A stretch of 17,761 nucleotides of DNA from CAZDXB01 sp964509335 (GTDB taxonomy: Bacteria > Bacteroidota > Ignavibacteria > Kapaibacteriales > UBA2268), in NCBI GenBank assembly GCA_964509335.1, contig CAZDXB010000047.1:1-17761 (forward strand), read 5' to 3'. Positions within the stretch are counted from its first letter, which is position 1. Every line of letters starts with the position of its first letter. The notes beneath the pieces were generated by a model. The model was not told the DNA's origin and did no database searches. It saw only the letters and a list, made by a program, of their open reading frames with translations. Shown piece by piece: positions 1 to 6,749 of the stretch. Both the position numbers and the translations under genes were made by a program.

Positions 1-2
1 AC

Positions 3-1898
3 CCGTTATTGAGCGGTATAAGCAGAACGAACGACGGCGGATTAGACCCCAGACCCGATTACTCCAGCCCGGCGTTCACAAAAGAAACCGCTCCAGCGCC
101 TGAAGGCGATAATTTCTACGTGCAAACAGACTACATTGGAGCTTTCGGTCCGGGCGACTTATGGATAGACGGTTGGACGTTTTTGTCATACTGGGGCGCC
201 CTAAAAGAGTTGAGACAAAACGACGTAACGGTTGACGATAGCTGGATAAACGAAGGCGAAACTAAGAGAATGACCGCCGATAATGTATATCACTTGGACG
301 GTTTGGTATTCGTCGAGGACGGAGCGGAATTACACATCGAGCCGGGCACGGTAATCAAGGGTTTGCCTGGACAGGAACACGACGCGAGCGCTTTGGTGAT
401 TGCTAAAGGCGGTAAAATTTTCGCTGAAGGAACGCCCACAGAGCCAATCATCTTCACTTGCGAAGCCGACGACCCATACGATTTAACCGATATACCTCAT
501 ACGGAAACTGGACAATGGGGCGGCGTAATAATCTTAGGCAAAGCCCAAACGAACTTGACCGGCGGCATGGGACAAATAGAAGGAATAGCCGAAACGGAAA
601 CTAGAGGCGAATACGGAATGCCTCCGGGCGAGCATGACAATCACGATAATTCCGGCGTAATGAGATACGTATCGATTCGCCACGGCGGCACGGACATCGG
701 CGACGGAAACGAGATAAACGGATTGACTTTCGGCGGTGTAGGCGACGGAACGACCGTAGAGTATATAGAAGTATGGTATAACGCCGACGACGGATTTGAG
801 TGGTTTGGCGGCACGGTAAAGACGAAATATTTGGTAAGCGCTTTCAACAAAGACGATTCGTTCGATTACGACCAAGGCTTCAACGGTCAGGGTCAGTTCT
901 GGTTCTCCATTCAAGCTCCGAACAGGGGCGACAACGCCGGCGAGCATGACGGAGGCGACAAGCCAGACGATTCCGAACCTTACGCTATACCTTATATCTA
1001 CAACGTAACTTACATTGGTTCGGGCATTGGCTCAAGCAACTCGAAGAGCAAAATCTTCCATATAAGAGACAATGCCGGCGGCAAATACTTTAACAGTATA
1101 TTCACCGACACGCCTGAAAGAGGCTTGAATATAGAGGACTTGCCTTCGGGCGAGGACTCGAAAGCAAGATTGCTCGCTAATCAACTGTATTTCAGAAACA
1201 ATATCTGGCACAACGTAAACGGCGCCGATTCCGATTGGGACGCCATCGCTCCCGACGTTACAGGCGAAGTTTCCTACAGCCAAGATTTCGTTCGCGAATA
1301 TTTCGGCAACGCTAATTATAAGAACTGGATTGTCAATCCTATGTTAATGGGAATAAGCAGAACGAACGACGGCGGATTAGACCCGCGACCGTCTTCCGGC
1401 AGTCCCGCTTGGACTAACGAGCAGGCTCCCATTTACGACGCAAAAGGCGTTGAAAATGATTTCTTCGCCGACGTCGATTTCATCGGAGCTTTCGGAGACG
1501 TTAACTGGTTAGCCGACTGGACTTTCTTGAGCTATTATGGAGTATTAAGTTCCGACGGAGCCGGCGTTCCAGTAACGGAAGTCGCCGACGGAGTCGATGA
1601 CATAACAATGACGGACGTAGAAGAAAGAACGGGCGCATTGAACGGCGAATGGCTTAAGGTATATCCTAATCCAGCCGAAGAAGAAGCGCAAGCGATATTC
1701 CAAGTAGCCAGATATTCGAGAGTTAAAATCAATTTATATAATATTCTAGGCGAAAGCGTAAGAGAATTAAACAATTCGAATTTACACGCTGGAGAATACG
1801 CGTTGGATTTGGACTTACACGGATTACAGCCCGGAATGTATTTCTTAAGGATGGAATTGCCAAATCGGATTATAACTGAAAAAGTTGTAATCAGATAA
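3..1898 (+). CDS. T9SS-exported beta-helix-like surface protein, 3' part (5' end outside window)
   Basis: This is the C-terminal part of a large secreted protein. The frame is open to the window edge, so the true start lies upstream; the TTG at 9 is not a credible start, because the codons before it (Pro-Leu-Leu) already match the internal repeat. Numbering from that TTG, residues 1-66 are a module ISRTNDGGLDPRP...DFIGAFG...WTFLSY, repeated at about 443-511. Between them (about 85-440) is a Gly/Asp-rich region with motifs GTVIKG, ALVIAKGGKI, GQWGGVIILGKA and VSIRHGG, which I recognise from Bacteroidota surface proteins often misannotated as 'multidrug transporter'; it looks like a right-handed beta-helix. 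Residues about 546-629 form a T9SS type A sorting domain (VYPNPA...INLYNILGE...LQPGMYFLRM...KVVIR), so the protein should cross the outer membrane and be anchored or released by the T9SS sortase. Ligand unknown. A strong terminator follows 24 bp after the stop. Confidence 0.85.
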   Translation, partial: PLLSGISRTNDGGLDPRPDYSSPAFTKETAPAPEGDNFYVQTDYIGAFGPGDLWIDGWTFLSYWGALKELRQNDVTVDDSWINEGETKRMTADNVYHLDGLVFVEDGAELHIEPGTVIKGLPGQEHDASALVIAKGGKIFAEGTPTEPIIFTCEADDPYDLTDIPHTETGQWGGVIILGKAQTNLTGGMGQIEGIAETETRGEYGMPPGEHDNHDNSGVMRYVSIRHGGTDIGDGNEINGLTFGGVGDGTTVEYIEVWYNADDGFEWFGGTVKTKYLVSAFNKDDSFDYDQGFNGQGQFWFSIQAPNRGDNAGEHDGGDKPDDSEPYAIPYIYNVTYIGSGIGSSNSKSKIFHIRDNAGGKYFNSIFTDTPERGLNIEDLPSGEDSKARLLANQLYFRNNIWHNVNGADSDWDAIAPDVTGEVSYSQDFVREYFGNANYKNWIVNPMLMGISRTNDGGLDPRPSSGSPAWTNEQAPIYDAKGVENDFFADVDFIGAFGDVNWLADWTFLSYYGVLSSDGAGVPVTEVADGVDDITMTDVEERTGALNGEWLKVYPNPAEEEAQAIFQVARYSRVKINLYNILGESVRELNNSNLHAGEYALDLDLHGLQPGMYFLRMELPNRIITEKVVIR

Positions 1899-1921
1899 TA
1901 GGCGCGCTTGATATTGCCTAG

Positions 1922-1957
1922 AGCGCGAGTCCCTTAACCGGGGCTCGCGCTTTTTTA
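1922..1957 (+). terminator. Rho-independent terminator of the T9SS surface-protein gene
   Basis: A 12-bp stem (1922-1933 with 1940-1951, one G-T pair) closes a 6-nt loop and runs into TTTTTT at 1951-1956. It begins 24 bases after the stop codon. The stem is GC-rich (arm AGCGCGAGTCCC), so this is the clearest terminator in the window. Confidence 0.85.
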
Positions 1958-2083
1958 TTTATACGTCTCATATTTTCTCGCGACATATTGACTGAAGTAG
2001 TATGCCGTTAATATTGGTTATTGGGGTGTTTTTATAAGTTATAATATTTTTGAGAAATAAAATTGTCGATAGTCAATATACGA

Positions 2084-2202
2084 GGGGCTCTCTCAAAACT
2101 CGATTGTACCGACAATATTGCAAGGTATAATAATGAAATTCCAAAAATAATCTTCTTCTCTGGATTCCCAGACAAGCTGGGAATGACTACTATGGCGTCA
2201 TT
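2084..2202 (-). repeat. MITE-like dispersed element, copy 1
   Basis: On the minus strand this matches copy 3 (17382-17586) over about 100 bases: a 30-nt hairpin unit at 2158-2187 (GGATTCCCAGACAAGCTGGG core) followed by a conserved AT-rich tail. The outer end reads GGGGCTCTCTCAAAAC, resembling terminal inverted repeats of small transposon derivatives. The second hairpin unit seen in copy 3 is lost here. No coding capacity. The ATTCCC(N8-9)GGGAAT core resembles the dRS3 repeat of Neisseria; that is a likeness in form only. Confidence 0.65.
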
Positions 2203-2231
2203 GGGGCTGTTTCATAACTAGGATTTTGTTT

Positions 2232-2319
2232 CCCCTCAAGGTAAACCTTGAGGTTGACGTTTCTTTGAAATCACGCGCTAGCCGCGTGTTTGTGTCAACC
2301 TTCGGGTTTACCCGAGGGG
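2232..2319. repeat. 88-nt nested inverted-repeat structure
   Basis: There are three hairpins: CCTCAAGG-taaa-CCTTGAGG (2234-2253), CACGCG-ctagc-CGCGTG (2272-2288) and TCGGGT-tt-ACCCGA (2302-2315). The central one is enclosed by GGTTGAC (2252-2258) pairing with GTCAACC (2294-2300), and the outer arms start CCCCTC and end GAGGGG. The left arm (2232-2258) and the reverse complement of the right arm (2294-2319) are similar throughout. It could be a cruciform-forming repeat or a structured RNA; no function can be assigned. Confidence 0.5.
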
Positions 2320-2404
2320 TTAGAAATTATATAATCGAGTCTTGAGACGTCTCATAAAAATTGGCGTCCTTTAAAACGCGCTTGATTATTTAATTTTCGC
2401 AAAA

Positions 2405-4243
2405 CTATTTCTGAACAACTATCTTTTTTGAAAGCGCGCCGTTATCTCCGTAATATCTTATAAAATATACGCCGGAGTTTAAATCGCTTAGATTGAAAGT
2501 TTCAACGGTATTTTCGATATTGTTTGCCTTTAGTTTGTTTCCTATCGCGTCGTATATTTCGATTTTCCCGCTTCCGTTCGACTCTACCATTAATATGCCC
2601 GCCGTGGGATTTGGATAAACCGAAAAGTCTTTATTGGAGTTATTTTCTTCAACGGGAACGGTTTCAAAATCGACTTTTGTAGTCTGAACTACTTCTTTTG
2701 TCGGGTCGTGCTGAATGAATGCTACGAACTCGCAATTGTCTTTTTCGTAACCGTTTAGAGAAAATTCAAATACTTCGACCATCTGTTGAGAAGAGGAAAA
2801 GTTAAGCGGCGTTCCGTGGGCGTCGGGGAACATTTTCCTGCAGACGAAGTTTAGTTCGTAAAGTCCTTGCCATGTATGCTGGATGTGGGATTCGGTTAGC
2901 GCCGTTCTTAGAACTAATCCGCTTTCGTAATAAGGATATGTTTGCTCGACGGTAACGCGAGCTCTATAATCGCCTCCGCCGACGCCTGAAATATCAACGT
3001 CTAAATTGAACACAGACGGGACTGGATTTCTTTCTTTGTAGCTTAAAAAATATGAAGGAAACAAGCTCTCTGTAGCGCTGCCGCCTTGTAAAGTAATCGC
3101 GCCGTCAACGGTCGCCGTCGGGAAAGCCTCGACTTGATAATAGTTTTCTCTAATAGCGCAGTCCTGATTGGCGTAGTCGTCGTCGTTGTGGTATTCTATA
3201 ACGGCGACGTCGCAATCGTGTTCGACTAGCTCGTCAGCGCCCATTGCCGCGCCGGGGCAGTAGCCGCACCAAGTTCCGGTGTTTATTTCATATAAAACGA
3301 CGTTCCTGTCAACGCCGCCTTCGAGCGTCGCTTCCATCTCGTTTGTGGAATGCGAATAGCCTAGTCCGTCGTAATGAGCTTTAACGGAGTATCTATATGT
3401 TCCGGGATAAAGGCGTAAGTCTTCGTAGTTTGTTTCGGTAATTCCGGATTCTAATACGTAGTTGTTTTTTAAAATTAAATAGCTGTCGGGCGCGGTAGAA
3501 GGCGCCGTCCAAGAAAGCGAAAAGTCGTCTTCGTTCATTGATAGTTGCAAGTCCGACGGAGCTTCGGGAACGGGCGCTTCTGAAAATTTAATGTCGTCAA
3601 TGAAAAAATTAGAGCCGATACCCGTCGTTTCAGTAGTCCAGCCGAAAAAATTCATAGCGTCCAATTTTTTCAAAGAATCCTCGCCAAAAGCGCCTTTGCT
3701 CCAAACCCAGCTAACCGCTTCTCGACCGTCAACGTAAAGGGTTCCAAAATCGTCGTCCAAATCAACAATGGCGTTTATATGAATCCATTGGTTGTAAAAA
3801 AACGGGAACTGTGCAACTTGAGGACCGTTCGCGTCTATTGAGCAAGTTCCGTCCTCGAGGAAGAAAACTTGCAACCCCCAACTGCTGTTTGCGCCGGCGA
3901 AATCATGGAGCAAGTTAAAGTAGCCTACGGCGCCTGAATTTATTAAAATATAAAATTCGACTTGGTAACGACCGCTTGTTTTATCGTTGAATAATAAAAC
4001 TGGGTCGTCGCCGGCGAGTATATTTAGAGATTTATCGCCTTTATGGGATTGAAAACCGGTTACTTCGGGGTCGTCGGCTCCGCCTACTACGCCGCTCCAA
4101 GTCGTCCAATAATCTTCTTCGGAAGTTTGGGCGATTTTAGAGCCGGACGAGTAGGATTCAAAATCTTCGGATATAATTTCTGTTTGACCGAATAGAACGG
4201 CAGCGGATAGAAAAGCGATGAGCGCGGATAATAGCAGTTTCAT
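2405..4243 (-). CDS. T9SS-exported protein with LamG-like, FN3 and Omp28/thioredoxin-like domains
   Basis: The 612-residue product starts with a signal peptide (residues 1-20, ending LFGQ). Residues about 22-222 look like a concanavalin/LamG jelly-roll (GRYQVEFYILI, WIHINAIVDLDDDFGTLYVDG, FFIDDIKF). An FN3-like domain follows (about 226-305), then a thioredoxin-like fold (about 313-390) with WCGYC (Cys326, Cys329) and the cis-Pro loop FPT (Pro375), as in Omp28-type outer-membrane proteins of Bacteroidota. A beta-rich segment (400-525) precedes a T9SS type A sorting domain (about 535-612: VYPNPTAG, IEIYDAIGN, LNSGVYFIRYY, KKIVVQK). It is probably cell-surface or secreted. The CxxC suggests thiol-disulfide or metal chemistry, but the substrate is unknown. 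It lies 94 bp downstream of the BlaR1-like gene with a possible promoter of its own. Confidence 0.85.
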   Translation of the reverse strand: MKLLLSALIAFLSAAVLFGQTEIISEDFESYSSGSKIAQTSEEDYWTTWSGVVGGADDPEVTGFQSHKGDKSLNILAGDDPVLLFNDKTSGRYQVEFYILINSGAVGYFNLLHDFAGANSSWGLQVFFLEDGTCSIDANGPQVAQFPFFYNQWIHINAIVDLDDDFGTLYVDGREAVSWVWSKGAFGEDSLKKLDAMNFFGWTTETTGIGSNFFIDDIKFSEAPVPEAPSDLQLSMNEDDFSLSWTAPSTAPDSYLILKNNYVLESGITETNYEDLRLYPGTYRYSVKAHYDGLGYSHSTNEMEATLEGGVDRNVVLYEINTGTWCGYCPGAAMGADELVEHDCDVAVIEYHNDDDYANQDCAIRENYYQVEAFPTATVDGAITLQGGSATESLFPSYFLSYKERNPVPSVFNLDVDISGVGGGDYRARVTVEQTYPYYESGLVLRTALTESHIQHTWQGLYELNFVCRKMFPDAHGTPLNFSSSQQMVEVFEFSLNGYEKDNCEFVAFIQHDPTKEVVQTTKVDFETVPVEENNSNKDFSVYPNPTAGILMVESNGSGKIEIYDAIGNKLKANNIENTVETFNLSDLNSGVYFIRYYGDNGALSKKIVVQK

Positions 4244-4284
4244 AATTTTCTCTCGTTTTTTATTGTAACATAAATTTTTCCTAT

Positions 4285-4313
4285 AAGATAGGGATTTTGT
4301 TAATTATTTTCAA
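4285..4313 (-). promoter_or_regulatory. Possible sigma70-like promoter for the Omp28-like T9SS gene
   Basis: On the minus strand, TTGAAA (4308-4313) and TATCTT (4285-4290) are separated by 17 bp, 41 bases upstream of the ATG at 4243. The region is AT-rich, so chance matches are likely, and primary sigma factors of Bacteroidota often prefer another consensus. If real, this gene can be transcribed separately from the BlaI/BlaR1 pair. Confidence 0.3.
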
Positions 4314-4337
4314 GTAATTTTTATAGTTATTTTATAA

Positions 4338-6035
4338 TCAGAATACGGACAAAAAAGAATTAAGAGTTTTTTTCATAGTCCCTATTCTAAATTTAATAGG
4401 TACTTTGACTATGAAATAATCTTTTCCTCTCATTTTTTCCGAGACCTCCCAGTTAGGCATTGAGTTTACCAGCCTGAGAGCTTCCTCGTCGCATCCGTAA
4501 CCAACGCTTTTAATGACTTTAGCTTCGCTAATGTTTCCTTTGTAATATAGTTTAAATTTGACTTGAACCGTTCCTTCAATTCCATTCTTTAAAGCCTCTT
4601 TGGGATATTCTAAGTTTGACTCGAAATAATCGTCCATTTTGTAATATCCGCCGGGAAATTCGGGCATACTTCGAGATTCGCCCTTTTTGCCTTTGGGCGC
4701 CTTTTCGTTAAGTACTGGTTTAAATTCAATCCAGTCGCCCTTGTTTTCGTAATATTCGTCCCATTTTTTTCTCATATTGTCGTTTCCAAAAAATAGTATT
4801 AGCGAATGAGTAGCTACTATTGGCTCGCCTTTGTAAATCGCCGGTTTCCATTCGGGCATATTTTTTACTAGCCTCAACGCTTCCTCGTCGCATCCGTAGC
4901 CTAATTCTTCGTGTTTCCATCCCTCGCCCATTTCGCAGCTTTGCGCTACGCGAGCGTTTTCTATAGTCCCGTCCGCCGCGACTTCAAATCTGACGGTAAC
5001 TTTTCCGGGTGTGCCGCGTTCGATGAATTTTTGCGGAACTTTCATATTTTCCTCGATGTAGTTCGCTCTAGCTTTATATCCGCCGGGGAACCGCGGTAGT
5101 GAATCGGGTCGAGCGTTTAGCTTGACTTTTTCGCCGTCGGAATTTCTCGCGATGAAAAATTCTTCCGTTCCTCCTTTGTCGCAAGAGATAGCTATAAACA
5201 GTAAAGCGGATATAGGCGCGACGATAAGCAGTTTAATTATAGCTATATTTCTTGTTTTTGACTTTGTCAGCATATTTATCCTTTTTTTAATTGTGTGATA
5301 ATTTAAGTTGTTTGCTATTTGAAATAAATCGATTCCCGCGGTTTGCTTAAGTATCAATCGTTTATAGTCGTCTTTGTCGCAACCGTCGTTAATAACGCGT
5401 TTGTCGGCTTGGTATTCGCGAGTTTCCCTTGAAGCCCTTTCGTATAGCCAAGCGAATGGATTGAACCACTGAATTATTTTGATTGTTTCAAACAAAATCA
5501 CGTCGAGGGAATGTAGTAGGTTTATATGCGCTTTTTCGTGCGTTAAAATCCGCTTTCCTTCTTCGTCGAATTTGAAATTTTCGCCCAAGAAAACGTAATT
5601 GAAAAAAGAGAAAGGGGCGGCTTTTTCTTTTAGCAAGACTAATTTGCCGCCGTTTATCTTTTGAACGGCGTTTTTACTGACAAGGGATTTTAAACTAATT
5701 AATTTGTATAAGAATCTAAATAGGAAAAACGCCGCGCCCGCTAAATAAACGGCGAGGGCGAAATCCCAAAATGTTAGGGAAAATCCCGTTTGGCTCGACG
5801 AGCCTCCGGAATTGACGACGACTTCGCGTATCTCGTAGGCTTCGCTTACCGCCGCCGGAGGGGCTAGGTCGATTCGAATCAGAGGAATAGCGAAGGAAAG
5901 TAAGGCGGAGCTAATCAAATAAAATCGATTGACCGCAAAGAATGTGTCTCGGCTCAACAGCAAACGATATAGTAAATAGAAAATAGCTAAACAAAAACCG
6001 GTTTCCAGAGCGTATATAATTATTGAATTACTCAT
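4338..6035 (-). CDS. BlaR1-like M56 membrane metallopeptidase with two TonB C-terminal domains
   Basis: 565 residues from the ATG at 6035, chosen because AGGAAG lies about 5 nt upstream and the ATGAGTAA junction overlaps the repressor stop by 8 bp; a TTG at 6050 would add five residues. Membrane segments lie at about 5-27, 36-53 and 87-112, with a further one at 264-284. The zinc-protease motif HEKAH is at 166-170, followed by NPFAW and REYQAD (downstream Glu ligand), as in M56/BlaR1 sensors. The C-terminal half has no penicillin-binding domain; it carries two TonB_C-like domains (about 312-417 and 456-552), each with P-FPGGY and YGCDEEALRLV. By family analogy it senses an envelope signal and triggers loss of the adjacent BlaI repressor; the inducer is unknown. 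The TonB_C domains are a common Bacteroidota tail and need not mean TonB function. Confidence 0.85.
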   Translation of the reverse strand: MSNSIIIYALETGFCLAIFYLLYRLLLSRDTFFAVNRFYLISSALLSFAIPLIRIDLAPPAAVSEAYEIREVVVNSGGSSSQTGFSLTFWDFALAVYLAGAAFFLFRFLYKLISLKSLVSKNAVQKINGGKLVLLKEKAAPFSFFNYVFLGENFKFDEEGKRILTHEKAHINLLHSLDVILFETIKIIQWFNPFAWLYERASRETREYQADKRVINDGCDKDDYKRLILKQTAGIDLFQIANNLNYHTIKKRINMLTKSKTRNIAIIKLLIVAPISALLFIAISCDKGGTEEFFIARNSDGEKVKLNARPDSLPRFPGGYKARANYIEENMKVPQKFIERGTPGKVTVRFEVAADGTIENARVAQSCEMGEGWKHEELGYGCDEEALRLVKNMPEWKPAIYKGEPIVATHSLILFFGNDNMRKKWDEYYENKGDWIEFKPVLNEKAPKGKKGESRSMPEFPGGYYKMDDYFESNLEYPKEALKNGIEGTVQVKFKLYYKGNISEAKVIKSVGYGCDEEALRLVNSMPNWEVSEKMRGKDYFIVKVPIKFRIGTMKKTLNSFLSVF

Positions 6036-6405
6036 TTTTCTTCCTTTCAATTTGAGATTCTACAAACTTTTTTAAGTCTTCCAGCTCTTTTAGGCTGAGA
6101 TTGTTTTCGCGAGCGAAGAAGGAAACCATCTCGCGATAAGAGTCGCTAAAGTATTTGTGTACGAAGCCGCTCATAAATTTCTTGGCGTATTCGTCTTTAT
6201 CGATAATCGGAAAATATCTGTGGCTGTTTCCAAGCGATTCGTGCGAGACGAAACCTTTCTTTTCGAGAATGCGAATTATCGTCGAAACTGTATTGTAAGC
6301 CGGCTTCGGCTCGGTCAATTCGTTGATTATTTCTTTTACGAAAGCTTTTTCGAGCTTCCAGAGTATCTGCATTATTTGTTCTTCGGCTTTAGTGAGCTCT
6401 TTCAC
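6028..6405 (-). CDS. BlaI/MecI/CopY-family transcriptional repressor
   Basis: 125 residues from GTG at 6405. This start is preferred over TTG at 6429 because AAAGGA lies 8 nt upstream, the N-terminus becomes the family-typical (M)KELTKAEEQIMQILW, and the predicted -10 box would leave the TTG almost leaderless. The N-terminal winged helix spans about residues 1-70 (LTKAEEQIM..., recognition helix AYNTVSTIIRILEKKGF at 36-52, wing ending HRYFPI); the C-terminal helices mediate dimerisation in this family. It is co-transcribed with the M56 protease (8-bp overlap). The standard model is that the dimer represses its own operon until the BlaR1-like partner responds to an envelope signal. I cannot point to a cleavage site. 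A phased set of half-sites lies over its promoter. Confidence 0.88.
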   Translation of the reverse strand: MKELTKAEEQIMQILWKLEKAFVKEIINELTEPKPAYNTVSTIIRILEKKGFVSHESLGNSHRYFPIIDKDEYAKKFMSGFVHKYFSDSYREMVSFFARENNLSLKELEDLKKFVESQIERKKNE

Positions 6406-6438
6406 TTTTTTGTTCCTTTCTTCGTTCAACTTTTACGC

Positions 6439-6467
6439 AATATAAAACTAATTTATTAGTTGCACAA
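6439..6467 (-). promoter_or_regulatory. Putative promoter of the BlaI/BlaR1-like operon
   Basis: On the minus strand TTGTGC (6462-6467) and TATATT (6439-6444) are 17 bp apart. The -10 box ends 33 bases before the chosen GTG start, a usual leader length. The half-site array at 6447-6480 covers the spacer and the -35 box, as expected for a repressor-controlled promoter. The -35 match is weak. Confidence 0.45.
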
Positions 6468-6480
6468 CTATAAATTTAGT
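6447..6480. promoter_or_regulatory. Phased operator array, probable BlaI-family binding sites
   Basis: Four alternating half-sites, ACTA at 6447, TAGT at 6457, ACTA at 6467 and TAGT at 6477, are spaced exactly 10 bp. They make three overlapping dyads centred 10 bp apart; two are well matched: ACTAATTTATTAGT (6447-6460) and TAGTTGCACAACTA (6457-6470). BlaI/MecI operators are dyads with TAC/GTA-type arms over the promoter, so position and symmetry fit autoregulation. This is inference from sequence and context. Confidence 0.5.
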
Positions 6481-6502
6481 TATTGTTGTAAATATTTAGT
6501 TT

Positions 6503-6625
6503 CCGCTTGCGCGGAAATGACGCTATAGTAGTCATTCCCGGCTTGACTGGTATCCAGAGAAGACGACTGTTTATGGAATCTTATCATTAGAAATTGCAAT
6601 GGCGTCAATTCAATTGAGTTTTAAG
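6503..6625 (+). repeat. MITE-like dispersed element, copy 2 (degenerate)
   Basis: Same order as copy 3: a degenerate first hairpin (TTCCGCTTGCGCGGAA), a short spacer ending ATAGTA, a second unit GTCATTCCCGGCTTGACTGG, then the tail with GGAAT, ATTGCAAT and CAATTGAGTTTT. It fills most of the gap between the BlaI promoter and the terminator of the radical SAM gene. Many substitutions relative to copies 1 and 3 suggest an older insertion. Confidence 0.6.
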
Positions 6626-6686
6626 ATAGACTATTTAACGCGCGGTTACGCTCATGAATTTAGATAGATAGGACGGAAGGAGGCAT

Positions 6687-6712
6687 AAAAAAAGACGCGC
6701 GGCGCTCCGCCG
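6687..6712 (-). terminator. Probable terminator of the radical SAM gene
   Basis: On the minus strand a hairpin CGGCG-gag-CGCCG (6700-6712) is followed after six bases by TTTTTTT (6687-6693). It lies 38 bases downstream of the stop codon at 6750. The stem is short but GC-only. Confidence 0.5.
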
Positions 6713-6749
6713 ATTTTCTTATAGCTGTTAAAAGCAATATGAAAAAGTC

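Larger units (their letters stand above)
1958..2404. other. Repeat-filled intergenic region between convergent genes
   Basis: I see no credible gene here. The stretch separates the plus-strand surface-protein gene from the minus-strand gene ending at 2405. It holds an AT-rich part with a 9-bp inverted repeat (ATATTGACT 1985-1993 and its complement 2071-2079), one inverted copy of the MITE-like element (2084-2202) and a nested hairpin structure (2232-2319). CTCTCAAAACTCGAT near 2090 is mirrored by ATCGAGTCTTGAGAC near 2333, so the 2084-2354 interval may be one degenerate mobile cassette or two nested ones. Confidence 0.6.

Noticed and set aside
534..947. 137-codon minus-strand frame inside the first gene
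   Set aside because: It lies antisense to a well-supported T9SS protein and has no recognisable motif.
2232..2319. tRNA or integron attC-like site, considered for the cloverleaf-like folding
   Set aside because: There is no anticodon/T-loop signature and no GTTRRRY-type attC core with an integrase nearby.
6157..6459. 100-codon plus-strand frame over the BlaI gene
   Set aside because: It is antisense to a clear winged-helix repressor and its promoter; Phe-rich low-complexity translation.
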